From assembly GCA_945788205.1 (NCBI GenBank), contig CALZLE010000167.1:1-22069 (forward strand): a DNA stretch of 22,069 nucleotides. The letters are read 5' to 3'. Positions 1 to 6,989 of the stretch are shown here, piece after piece. Position numbers and translations under genes: made by a program. The notes under the pieces were generated by a model. That model was not told the origin of the DNA. It did no database searches and saw only the letters and a list, made by a program, of their open reading frames with translations. The stretch is from an uncultured Desulfuromonadales bacterium. GTDB lineage: Bacteria > Desulfobacterota > Desulfuromonadia > Desulfuromonadales > Geopsychrobacteraceae. Numbering within the stretch: the stretch's first letter is position 1; every line of letters starts with the position of its first letter.

Positions 1-58
1 AAATGTGCTGGCGGTTAAACCAGCTCTCAGATTTATAAATAGGGAGTGAACCGGATAC

Positions 59-92
59 AAAAAAGGGAGATGAAGCCATCGCTCCATCTCCC
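59..92 (-). terminator. Intrinsic terminator after rplT
   Basis: Read on the minus strand, an 8-bp perfect stem (GGGAGATG with CATCTCCC) has a further inner AGC/GCT stem and is followed directly by six T residues. It lies about 20 bases past the rplT stop and would end the thrS-infC-rpmI-rplT transcript. Many bacteria continue this operon into pheST; here bases 1-58 beyond the terminator hold no visible gene, so any pheS would need its own transcription. Confidence 0.88.
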
Positions 93-111
93 CGGAACTG
101 CTGATTACAAT

Positions 112-468
112 TTACTGTAGTCGAGCTTTGGCGGTTTCAGCAACTGCAGTGAAACCTGCGGGATCATTGACGGCAAGATCTGCCATAATCTTACGATCAA
201 GAGCCACCTCTGCCTGCTTCAGACCATGAATCAGGCGGCTGTAGGAGAGTCCGTTTTCACGGGCCGCGGCATTGATACGGGCAATCCAAAGGGCACGGAA
301 GTCCCGCTTCTTGACCCGACGGTCACGGTAAGCGTAACAAAGTGCACGATCAACTGCTTCGGTCGCTGAACGGAACAATTTACTGCGGGCGCCACGGTAG
401 CCTTTAGCAAGTTTAAGTACTTTGTTCCGACGTCGTCTGGCTTTAAAGCCTCTTTTTACTCTTGGCAT
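112..468 (-). CDS. rplT: 50S ribosomal protein L20 (bL20)
   Basis: The 118-residue product is the usual length for bL20. It begins MPRVKRGFKARRRRNKVLKL, with the very basic N-terminal extension that threads into 23S rRNA during early 50S assembly, followed by the globular domain with the family motif FRALWIARINAAARENGLSYS at about residues 57-77. The ATG has a good AAGGAG ribosome-binding site. It is the last gene of the thrS-infC-rpmI-rplT operon, 114 bases after rpmI, and is followed by a strong terminator. In E. coli bL20 represses translation of rpmI-rplT; whether that happens here cannot be told, although the gap upstream can form several small hairpins. Confidence 0.98.
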   Translation of the reverse strand: MPRVKRGFKARRRRNKVLKLAKGYRGARSKLFRSATEAVDRALCYAYRDRRVKKRDFRALWIARINAAARENGLSYSRLIHGLKQAEVALDRKIMADLAVNDPAGFTAVAETAKARLQ

Positions 469-497
469 CTCACTTCTCCTTCTCTTTAAGAATGTTT

Positions 498-575
498 CGG
501 CATGTGCCGCGGTCGGATCAGCAGGGGGAGATAGTCCCCACAGTTCACAACCAACCCTGCCCCGAAAAGGGCGGG
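498..575 (-). other. Structured gap between rpmI and rplT
   Basis: The 114-base gap between rpmI and rplT holds small inverted repeats: CGGC/GCCG at 498-509, GGGGA/TCCCC at 525-539 and a C-rich/G-rich pair at about 561-575. No open frame or T-tract terminator is present. Such structure could take part in bL20 autoregulation or mRNA processing. This is inference, and each hairpin alone is weak. Confidence 0.3.
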
Positions 576-582
576 CAAATCG

Positions 583-780
583 TTACAGGTACGGAATCAA
601 CTGAGAGATGTTGCGCTCATCAGCTTTGTGAACGAGAACTGCTTGACGCAGGTCACGCTTCCGCTTAGTGGTTTTCTTGGTCAGAATGTGGCTGGTGAAA
701 GCCTTATTCCGACGGATTTTTCCGGTGCCGGTTTTGCGAAACCGCTTGGCAGCACCACGATTGGTCTTAATTTTTGGCAT
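583..780 (-). CDS. rpmI: 50S ribosomal protein L35 (bL35)
   Basis: The 65-residue protein has the standard bL35 length and opening MPKIKTNRGAAKRFRKTGTG, a lysine/arginine-rich body and the typical SHILTKKTTKRKRDLR segment at about residues 30-45. The ATG is preceded by an AGGAG site. It sits between infC (46 bases upstream) and rplT, the conserved order for these three genes. Its product is a small structural component of the large ribosomal subunit. Confidence 0.97.
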   Translation of the reverse strand: MPKIKTNRGAAKRFRKTGTGKIRRNKAFTSHILTKKTTKRKRDLRQAVLVHKADERNISQLIPYL

Positions 781-826
781 TTTACTCTCCTGTTACCTTT
801 TGTTATATATGCTCCGGTGTCCCGGT

Positions 827-1339
827 TCACTTCTTAATCGGACCGATCATCATCGTCATAAAACGGCCCATTTTGCTCGGACGAGATTCAACCTGGCCAA
901 TATCTTTCAGAGCCTCTACAGCTTTTTCCAACTGTTTCAGTCCCTGATCGGGGTGGGCGTTTTCACGCCCGCGAAACATGATGGTCATCTTGACCTTATT
1001 GCCCTCTTCGAGGAAGCGACGGGCGTGCTTGATCTTAAATTGGAAATCATGATCATCGGTCTTCGGTCGCATCTTGACTTCTTTGATCTCAACCTTGACC
1101 TGTTTCTTCTTCGCTTCCGACGCACGCTTGGCGAGTTGGTATTTATATTTGCCGTAGTCCATAATCCGGCAAACAGGTGGCTCAGCCTGTGGCGACACTT
1201 CTACCAGATCGAGGCCTTGCTCTTTCGCCAGCCGTAAGGCTTCCCTTGTGTCCAGGATTCCCAGCTGACCACCCTCATCATCAATAACCCGGACTTCACG
1301 GGCTCTGATGGCATCATTGATGTTCGCTTCCTTAGCTAT
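827..1339 (-). CDS. infC: Translation initiation factor IF-3, AUA start
   Basis: IF-3 binds the 30S subunit, keeps it from joining 50S early and checks the start codon and initiator tRNA. The longest frame opening with a common start begins at a GTG (1198), which would cut off the N-terminal domain. Upstream codons continue in frame and encode the conserved stretch NINDAIRAREVRVID, then QLGILDTREALRLAKEQGLDL, before the core SPQAEPPVCRIMDYGKYKYQ. The reading frame is closed by a TAG two codons before an ATA at 1337-1339, and a GAGGAG site lies 7 bases before that ATA. Starting there gives 170 residues, the normal family size. A non-AUG start (AUU in E. coli) is known for infC and underlies its autoregulation. 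The C-terminal domain is complete to the end (IGPIKK). Function is near certain; the AUA start is well supported but inferred. Confidence 0.95.
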   Translation of the reverse strand: MAKEANINDAIRAREVRVIDDEGGQLGILDTREALRLAKEQGLDLVEVSPQAEPPVCRIMDYGKYKYQLAKRASEAKKKQVKVEIKEVKMRPKTDDHDFQFKIKHARRFLEEGNKVKMTIMFRGRENAHPDQGLKQLEKAVEALKDIGQVESRPSKMGRFMTMMIGPIKK

Positions 1340-1343
1340 GGCC

Positions 1344-1353
1344 TATCTCCTCT
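1344..1353 (-). promoter_or_regulatory. Ribosome-binding site deciding the infC AUA start
   Basis: On the minus strand the sequence reads GAGGAGATAGGCC followed by ATA. The GAGGAG core (1347-1352) is 7 bases from the ATA. The in-frame TAG just upstream (1343-1345 region) excludes any earlier start. Confidence 0.75.
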
Positions 1354-1362
1354 TCTCACTTA

Positions 1363-1376
1363 TGCAGATTTCTGCA
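1363..1376. repeat. 14-bp palindrome in the thrS-infC gap
   Basis: TGCAGA-TT-TCTGCA is a perfect inverted repeat about 25 bases upstream of the infC start, inside the 90-base gap between thrS and infC. It could be a small RNA hairpin in the infC leader or a chance palindrome. No terminator T-run follows it. Confidence 0.4.
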
Positions 1377-1429
1377 GCAACAAATCACATTTCACAACGG
1401 CGAAAAGACCCACGTCGGGCCCTTCCATT

Positions 1430-3346
1430 TTAACGATGTTCAGCTGTTTCGTTTTCAACAAAACTGACAAAGTCAGTAACGCTCATTGGAGCGAGATTCT
1501 TACCGTTGCGGAAGCGTGGTGCTACCGTCTGCTCTTCCATCTCTCGGTCACCGATCACCAGCATATATGGGATCTTGGCTACCTGAGCTTCTCTTATCTT
1601 AAAGCCAAGCTTCTCGTTACGCAGGTCAAGCTCCACCCGGATACCGGCAGCACGTAACTGCTGGTAGACCTGCTCAGCATATTCTGCTTGGTTGTCGGTT
1701 ACATTAACGACAATCGCCTGAACCGGCGAAAGCCAGAGCGGGAAGCTGCCTGCGTAATGCTCAATCAATACGCCAATGAAGCGTTCTATCGAGCCAAGGA
1801 TGACTCGATGCAACATAACCGGTCGATGTTTTTCCCCATCAGCGCCAGTATAAACGAGGTCGAAACGCTCCGGCAGGGTAAAATCGCACTGGATTGTAGC
1901 ACACTGCCATTCCCTGTCAAGCGCGTCCTTGAGCTTCACATCGATCTTCGGACCATAGAAAGCACCGTCCCCTTCGTTGATCTCAAACTCTTGTCCGCTG
2001 CTCTCTAAAGAGGAGCGTAAAGCAGAGGTTGCACGTTCCCAATCCTCGTCACTGCCGATCGCTTTTTCCGGTCGAGTTGAAAGCTCCATAGTGTATTCAA
2101 AACCGAAGATTCCAGCGACCTCCTGAACGAACTGCATGACACCCTTTACCTCGGCATCAATCTGATCTGGACGGCAGATAATGTGAGCGTCATCCTGAGT
2201 GAATCCGCGCACCCGTAGCAAACCGTGCAGCACACCCGACTTTTCATGTCGGTGAACAGTGCCAAGCTCAAAATATCGTAGCGGCAGATTCCGATAGGAA
2301 CGCGGTTTCGACTTGTAAATCAACATGTGCGCCAAGCAGTTCATCGGCTTGATGCCATAGCCCTGCTCGTCGATCTCAGTGAAATACATGTTTTCACGGT
2401 AATTTTCATAATGACCGGAGGTCTGCCAGAGCTCGGTCTTAAGAATGGACGGGCCCATGACGATATCGTACCCACGCTTGAGGTGTTCTTTTTTCTCGAA
2501 ATCCTCAATAATGGTTCGCAGCATGGCTCCCTTGGGGTGCCAGATCACCAGACCGGCGCCAGCCTCTTCACTAAAGGAGAATAGGTCCAACTCGCGACCG
2601 AGCTTACGGTGGTCGCGCTTACGGGCTTCTTCAAGACGGTTCAGGTGGGCCTTAAGATCTTTTTTATTCTGGAAGGCTGTGGCGTAGACCCGCTGCAGCA
2701 TGGCGTTCTTTTCATCGCCACGCCAATAGGCACCCGCCAGACTGGTCAGCTTGTAAGCCTTGAGCATTCCGGTGCGCGGGATATGTGGACCGCGACAAAG
2801 ATCAACAAAGTCCCCCTGTCGATAAAGAGAAACCTGCTCAGCATCAAGGTCTTCAATCAGTTCAACCTTGTACTCTTCGCCCATCTCACGAAATATTTTT
2901 ATCGCCGCATCACGCGAAAGATCTTCACGAACGATCGGCAAGTCGGCCTTGGCCAGCTCACCCATCTTCTTTTCGATCACTTCAAAATCTTCCGGTACAA
3001 ACTTTTTGGTCTCACTGTAAAAATCGTAGTAGAAACCGTCTTTGATGGCAGGGCCTATAGTAACCTGAACCTCGTCACCGTAAATATCCTTCACCGCTTG
3101 AGCCATCAGGTGTGCACAGGAATGGCGAATCAACTCAAGGGCCTCTGGAGAGTTCTGGGTAATCAACTCCAGCTTACATGAAGAGGCAAGAGGAGCAGTC
3201 ACATCGATCATCTCACCATCAATCCGTGCGGCAACCGCTTGACGCGCAAGTCCCTCACCGATGGTCAGTGCAACATCATAGGGAGTCGAGCCCGACTCAA
3301 CCTCTTTGACAGACCCGTCAGGTAATTCAATCTGCAGTACGGCCAT
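1430..3346 (-). CDS. thrS: Threonyl-tRNA synthetase
   Basis: This class II synthetase charges tRNA-Thr. Numbered from the ATG at 3346, it has an N-terminal TGS domain (about 1-60), the editing domain with HSCAH (H75, H79) and DLCRGPH (C184, H188) that removes mischarged serine, and the catalytic core with zinc ligand C337 in MNCLAHM, the motif 2 region RVRGFTQDDAH (H388) and motif 3 around HRVILGSIERFIG. The C-terminal anticodon-binding domain runs from about 530 to 638. The total of 638 residues matches the family. The open frame extends 10 codons further upstream, but that extension lies across a terminator hairpin. The ATG at 3346 has a GGGAGG site 7 bases away and gives the family-like start MAVLQIELPDG. 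It heads the thrS-infC-rpmI-rplT operon. Its leader is unusual (see findings). Confidence 0.98.
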   Translation of the reverse strand: MAVLQIELPDGSVKEVESGSTPYDVALTIGEGLARQAVAARIDGEMIDVTAPLASSCKLELITQNSPEALELIRHSCAHLMAQAVKDIYGDEVQVTIGPAIKDGFYYDFYSETKKFVPEDFEVIEKKMGELAKADLPIVREDLSRDAAIKIFREMGEEYKVELIEDLDAEQVSLYRQGDFVDLCRGPHIPRTGMLKAYKLTSLAGAYWRGDEKNAMLQRVYATAFQNKKDLKAHLNRLEEARKRDHRKLGRELDLFSFSEEAGAGLVIWHPKGAMLRTIIEDFEKKEHLKRGYDIVMGPSILKTELWQTSGHYENYRENMYFTEIDEQGYGIKPMNCLAHMLIYKSKPRSYRNLPLRYFELGTVHRHEKSGVLHGLLRVRGFTQDDAHIICRPDQIDAEVKGVMQFVQEVAGIFGFEYTMELSTRPEKAIGSDEDWERATSALRSSLESSGQEFEINEGDGAFYGPKIDVKLKDALDREWQCATIQCDFTLPERFDLVYTGADGEKHRPVMLHRVILGSIERFIGVLIEHYAGSFPLWLSPVQAIVVNVTDNQAEYAEQVYQQLRAAGIRVELDLRNEKLGFKIREAQVAKIPYMLVIGDREMEEQTVAPRFRNGKNLAPMSVTDFVSFVENETAEHR

Positions 3347-3353
3347 ATTTATG

Positions 3354-3359
3354 CCTCCC
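3354..3359 (-). promoter_or_regulatory. thrS Shine-Dalgarno, can pair with terminator arm
   Basis: GGGAGG is 7 bases before the thrS ATG and fixes the start at 3346. The run GAGGCAT that includes it repeats the 5' arm of the terminator just upstream, so the terminator's 3' arm (ATGCCTC) is also complementary to this ribosome-binding site. Confidence 0.75.
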
Positions 3360-3360
3360 G

Positions 3361-3391
3361 AAACAAAAAGAGGCATCTTACCAGATGCCTC
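3361..3391 (-). terminator. Intrinsic terminator or attenuator between tRNA-Val and thrS
   Basis: On the minus strand GAGGCATCT pairs with AGATGCCTC (9 bp, perfect) over a GGTA loop and is followed by TTTTTGTTT. It starts about 33 bases after the tRNA-Val CCA end, so it can terminate the tRNA transcript. Its T-run ends within 2 bases of the thrS Shine-Dalgarno, leaving no room for a promoter in between. Any transcript that reaches thrS must therefore pass through it. Confidence 0.85.
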
Positions 3392-3424
3392 GACTTCTCT
3401 ACAATATTTTACAGTGGTCGGTGT

Positions 3425-3499
3425 TGGTAGGCACGGGCGGGATTGAACCGCCGACCCCTTCCGTGTCAGGGAAGTGCTCTCCCACTGAGCTACGTGCCT
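3425..3499 (-). tRNA. tRNA-Val (anticodon GAC)
   Basis: The minus strand folds as a complete cloverleaf of 75 bases: acceptor AGGCACG/CGTGCCT, D arm GCTC/GAGC, anticodon stem CTTCC/GGAAG with loop CTGACAC (anticodon GAC, reading GUC and GUU valine codons), a 5-base variable loop, T arm GGCGG/CCGCC with loop TTCAATC, discriminator A and an encoded CCA. All stems are fully paired. It lies on the same strand as thrS, and a terminator separates the two. Confidence 0.96.
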
Positions 3500-3510
3500 A
3501 CAACCAACCG

Positions 3511-3535
3511 CGGCGTGATTTGTATCAAATCGCCG
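3511..3535. repeat. Imperfect inverted repeat over the tRNA-Val promoter
   Basis: GATTTG-TAT-CAAATC (6-bp arms) is extended by CGGC/GCCG outer arms with a 2-base bulge. It overlaps the proposed -10 region of tRNA-Val. It could be an operator or chance. Confidence 0.35.
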
Positions 3536-3548
3536 TCAATACTGTCAA
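3520..3548 (-). promoter_or_regulatory. Probable sigma70 promoter of tRNA-Val
   Basis: A consensus -35 TTGACA (3543-3548) is followed at about 17 bases by a weaker -10 (ATACAA, or GATACA at 16). Transcription would start roughly 10-15 bases before the mature tRNA end, a normal 5' leader length. The -35 is strong and the -10 is poor. Confidence 0.55.
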
Positions 3549-3660
3549 GCCATTTTATCTGTTTTGTTCAGTTTTCTCCACAACCTGATCGACAAAGACC
3601 GGCTGGCACATTTCAGCCTTGCCTGATAGAGCCGACGAAGTTAGAGTAAACCACCGTTTT

Positions 3661-3673
3661 GTTGCAGTGCAAC
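3661..3673. repeat. Inverted repeat GTTGC-AGT-GCAAC before the acyl-CoA synthetase
   Basis: A perfect 5-bp-arm palindrome lies 40 bases upstream of the GTG start at 3713, where an operator would be expected. It matches no regulator site I can name with confidence, and such short palindromes occur by chance. Confidence 0.3.
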
Positions 3674-3712
3674 CACCATTGGAATAACTTTTGATCTTGA
3701 TGAGGTGTTTTC

Positions 3713-5572
3713 GTGCAGACTATTGATCAGCTAATTCAGGACAGTTGCTTACGACACGCTGGCAAAACCTCAATGCAGAGCAAAAACCGCGGTCAATGGA
3801 AAGAACTGAGTTACACCAAATTGTGGGATACGGTGGAAAAACTTGCTGCCGGACTGCACGACCTGGGCATCAAAAAAGAATCCCATGTCGCCCTGCTCGG
3901 CTCCTCGTCACCTCGTTGGGTCGCTTCCTATCTTTCAATTCTGCGTGCCGGCTGTATTGCGGTTCCGGTTGATAAGGAGCTAAAGGCGACAGAGTTGCGA
4001 CAGATCCTGGATGATGGAGACGCAGAAGCGGTCTTTGTCGGCCAGACACAGTTCGAAACCCTGCTCGAAATTATTGATGACTTACCGAAGCTGAAAAAAA
4101 TCATTCTACTCGATGTCCCGTTGTCCGACATTATCGATCAAAACGACGCTGGTGGAGTACTGGAAAAGCTTTCTGATCTCTGGATCAACTTAATCAATGA
4201 CATTGAGATCCCAGCTGAAAAACGTCAACAGATCGAAGCTGCGGCAATTGAGGCACATGCACTGTTGACCAATCAGGAAGCTCCAGAAAAAGAGAATAAG
4301 CAGCGCAATTTTCTTTCCAAAACAGTGACATCGCGTAACAAGCTGCTTAAAGAAGAGCGGCTATTCGCCTATAAAAGTATCTTTCGTGATACCCCGACCG
4401 AACCGGCAAACAACCAACCTGACAGCATCGCCGTTATCTTGTTCACCTCCGGCACCACTGGCCGGTCCAAAGGAGCGATGCTTACGCACCGCAACATTGT
4501 CAGCAATATTGGCGCGGCCCGTGATCGTTTCCAGCTGGACAACTCAATTGAAACACTCTCCTTTTTACCGATCAACCATGTTTTTGAGCAGGTCTGTGGC
4601 GTCCTGCTGCCCTTATCCCTCGGCGGAAAAGTCAGCTTCGCTGAATCGATCAAAAAGCTGGGAGATAATCTCAACGAGGTCAAACCGACCTTCCTGCTTG
4701 GCGTCCCGGCGGTCTACCGGTTATTACTCGATCGGATCATGAAAAACATCGAGTCCAAATCGACCTCACGATTACTGTACAAATTTTCCATGACCCGTAA
4801 GATCGTCACCGCGAAGGTACAAGCAGCGGTCGGCAGTAACACAACTTTTGTCAGTGGTGGCGCGGCACTTGATCCGGCTATCGCCGCAGGTTTTAAGGAT
4901 CTGGGACTGACCCTGCTGCAAGGCTACGGCATCACCGAAACCTCACCCGTTATCTCCGCAGAGAGCCCCTTCAAAAGCAAGCCGGGCACTGTTGGTGAAG
5001 CGATGGATGATGTTGAGATCAAAATTGACGAGCCGAACACTGATGGTGAGGGTGAAATTCTGGTTAAAGGCCCGAATGTCATGCTCGGCTATTACAAGAA
5101 TGATAAAGCGACGAACGACGTGCTTAAAGAGGGCTGGTATCACACCGGTGACCTGGGCCGATTTGACGAAGACGGCATGCTGATGATTTGCGGTCGGGTA
5201 AAGAATCTGATCGTTACTCCAAACGGAAAAAATGTCTACCCGGAAGAAATAGAAAACCAGCTTCTGCACAGCCCGTTCATCGCCGAAATCATGGTCTACG
5301 GGCACAAGGTCAGTCCAACAGCAGAAGAAGTCTACGCCGTCATCTTCCCGGATGAAGAAAACCTCTTTAATTACGAGAAGGAGCAAAACAACGGACCGCT
5401 GTCGGAAGCGGACATCGAAGCCTTGATCCGCCAAGAGGTATTGACCTTTGGCAAAAGTCTGGCTGATTACAAACGAGTTAAAAAGTTCAAGCTGCGCGAA
5501 GATGAGTTCCCAAAAACAACAACTCGCAAAATTAAGCGTTATGTTGTTGAACCGAAGATTTCTACTAACTAA
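3713..5572 (+). CDS. AMP-dependent (long-chain) acyl-CoA synthetase
   Basis: This ANL-superfamily enzyme activates a carboxylic acid with ATP to an acyl-AMP and then to acyl-CoA. Visible motifs are the P-loop FTSGTTGRSKG (244-254), QGYGITETSP (403-412), GWYHTGDLG (474-482), GRVKNLIV (494-501) with the hinge region, NGKNVYPEEIE (504-514), and the C-terminal catalytic lysine region TTTRKIKR (602-609). At 619 residues it resembles the long-chain (FadD/FAA1-like) branch, but the acid used cannot be read from sequence. A charged stretch at about 150-235, before the P-loop, is longer than in short-chain members. The start is GTG with GAGG 7 bases upstream. It stands alone on the plus strand between two minus-strand operons and has its own terminator. 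No signal peptide or membrane helix is obvious. An AMP-ligase for another acid is the alternative. Confidence 0.9.
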   Translation: MQTIDQLIQDSCLRHAGKTSMQSKNRGQWKELSYTKLWDTVEKLAAGLHDLGIKKESHVALLGSSSPRWVASYLSILRAGCIAVPVDKELKATELRQILDDGDAEAVFVGQTQFETLLEIIDDLPKLKKIILLDVPLSDIIDQNDAGGVLEKLSDLWINLINDIEIPAEKRQQIEAAAIEAHALLTNQEAPEKENKQRNFLSKTVTSRNKLLKEERLFAYKSIFRDTPTEPANNQPDSIAVILFTSGTTGRSKGAMLTHRNIVSNIGAARDRFQLDNSIETLSFLPINHVFEQVCGVLLPLSLGGKVSFAESIKKLGDNLNEVKPTFLLGVPAVYRLLLDRIMKNIESKSTSRLLYKFSMTRKIVTAKVQAAVGSNTTFVSGGAALDPAIAAGFKDLGLTLLQGYGITETSPVISAESPFKSKPGTVGEAMDDVEIKIDEPNTDGEGEILVKGPNVMLGYYKNDKATNDVLKEGWYHTGDLGRFDEDGMLMICGRVKNLIVTPNGKNVYPEEIENQLLHSPFIAEIMVYGHKVSPTAEEVYAVIFPDEENLFNYEKEQNNGPLSEADIEALIRQEVLTFGKSLADYKRVKKFKLREDEFPKTTTRKIKRYVVEPKISTN

Positions 5573-5587
5573 ATAGCGATTCAAACC

Positions 5588-5627
5588 AAAAAAACGGCGG
5601 CAGTGTCAATCTCTGTCGCCGTTTTTA
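5588..5627. terminator. Bidirectional intrinsic terminator
   Basis: ACGGCGGCAG pairs with CTGTCGCCGT (10 bp with one G-T pair) over a 9-base loop. The stem continues into an A-run on the left and a T-run on the right, so it works in both directions. It sits between the convergent acyl-CoA synthetase and hom genes. Confidence 0.9.
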
Positions 5628-5649
5628 TTCCATTTAAAGCCTGCGAGCT

Positions 5650-6960
5650 TTAGCCGAGATTATTTTCTACCCGGATCAAACGAGTCGGCTGCTGCACAAC
5701 GTCAAGCTGGTTGATTTCCTCCAACGCCTTGTCGATGTTCAACTCTTTGGCATCATGCGTCATGATGACAATCGGCACGGCATCGGCGGTGTGCCGCTCT
5801 GGCTGCAACATCGACTGGATGCTGATGTCGTACTTTCCAAGAATACCCGAAATCTGAGCCAGCACCCCAGGTGCATCCTTCACCATAAAACGTAAGTAGT
5901 AGTGGCTGATGATTTCACTCATGGCCTTGATCGGTAGATCAGCGACCTGATCAGCACGGTAACCCATGATCGGGGTGCGGCGCTTAGCCCCAGAGAGCAT
6001 ATCACGAGCAATTGCCATCACATCTCCCATGACCGCACTTGCCGTTGCGTCCATTCCGGCACCACTTCCGTAAAGCAGCGCTGGCCCGAGGAAATCCCCA
6101 GACAAACGGACCGCATTAAATACGCCATTCACTTCCGACAGCTGATAACTGACAGGTATCATGGTCGGGTGGACACGCACTTCAATTTGATCGCCAAGGT
6201 TTTTGCCAATCGCCAACAGCTTAATCTTGTAACCCATCTCCGTAGCGAACTGAATATCGATCGCCGCAACATTGGTAATTCCCTCAGTATAAACTTTTTC
6301 GAAATCTACCTTAGTCCCAAAACAGAGAGCAGCAAGCAGGGCAATTTTATGCGCTGTATCGACGCCTTCAATATCAAAGGTCGGATCAGCTTCGGCGTAA
6401 CCAAGCTCTTGGGCCGCCTGCAGGACTGGGGCGAAGTCACTTCCCTTCTCCGTCATTTCAGTCAGAATGTAATTACAGGTCCCGTTAAGGATGCCAAGCA
6501 CATTACTGAAATCGTTCGCGCAGAGGTTCTCTTTGATCGCGGAGATCACCGGAATTCCACCACCAACCGCAGCTTCAAACATCACTTCAACACCGTATTT
6601 ATCTGCAGCAGCGAGAATTTCATGGCCGTGAACCGCCATTAACGCCTTATTGGCGGTAACAATATGTTTACCGTTGGAAATCGCCTTGAGAATAAAGGAT
6701 TTCGCTGGCTCGTAGCCACCGATCAGCTCGATAACAACATCAACATCAGGGTTACTGATAATGTCTTCGACATCGGAACTCAGCAGGTCGGTATCGACCT
6801 TAACGCCACGATCTGTCGTGAGATCGAGATCGACAACTTTCGCCAATTCCAATGATTTCCCCAGACGTTGTTTCAGAAGATCGGCATTTTTCTGCAATAC
6901 TCTGATCACTCCAGTTCCGATGGTTCCGAAACCTAGCAATCCTATTTTGATCGAACTCAT
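5650..6960 (-). CDS. hom: Homoserine dehydrogenase (with ACT domain)
   Basis: The enzyme reduces aspartate semialdehyde to homoserine with NAD(P)H, the branch point to threonine and methionine. The N-terminal Rossmann motif GFGTIGTG is at residues 10-17. The family signature ELGYAEADPTFDIEGVDTAHK at 185-205 carries the catalytic lysine K205, and a C-terminal ACT domain (about 355-430, from RFMVKDAPGVLAQI) suggests allosteric control, by analogy with threonine-sensitive monofunctional enzymes. The 436-residue length is normal for this type, with no fused aspartokinase. A GAGGTG site precedes the ATG. It is the last gene after nusB (29-base gap), probably in the same transcript, and ends at a bidirectional terminator. 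Confidence 0.96.
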   Translation of the reverse strand: MSSIKIGLLGFGTIGTGVIRVLQKNADLLKQRLGKSLELAKVVDLDLTTDRGVKVDTDLLSSDVEDIISNPDVDVVIELIGGYEPAKSFILKAISNGKHIVTANKALMAVHGHEILAAADKYGVEVMFEAAVGGGIPVISAIKENLCANDFSNVLGILNGTCNYILTEMTEKGSDFAPVLQAAQELGYAEADPTFDIEGVDTAHKIALLAALCFGTKVDFEKVYTEGITNVAAIDIQFATEMGYKIKLLAIGKNLGDQIEVRVHPTMIPVSYQLSEVNGVFNAVRLSGDFLGPALLYGSGAGMDATASAVMGDVMAIARDMLSGAKRRTPIMGYRADQVADLPIKAMSEIISHYYLRFMVKDAPGVLAQISGILGKYDISIQSMLQPERHTADAVPIVIMTHDAKELNIDKALEEINQLDVVQQPTRLIRVENNLG

Positions 6961-6989
6961 GACACCTCACAAAATATTATATCAAACAA

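Noticed and set aside
827..1198. Short infC starting at GTG 1198
   Set aside because: It would delete the conserved IF-3 N-terminal domain; homologous codons continue upstream to the ATA at 1337-1339.
668..1237. Plus-strand open frame of 189 codons over rpmI and infC
   Set aside because: It is antisense to well-conserved genes, lacks a ribosome-binding site and has no recognisable motif.
3347..3376. Extended thrS start at 3376
   Set aside because: The extra 10 codons run through the terminator hairpin and T-run, and no ribosome-binding site precedes them.
3361..3425. T-box riboswitch controlling thrS
   Set aside because: The 33 bases between tRNA-Val and the terminator are too short for specifier and antiterminator elements, and no T-box consensus is visible.
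4943..5584. Minus-strand open frame of 213 codons
   Set aside because: It is a shadow of the acyl-CoA synthetase gene, which has clear motifs in the other strand across the same bases.
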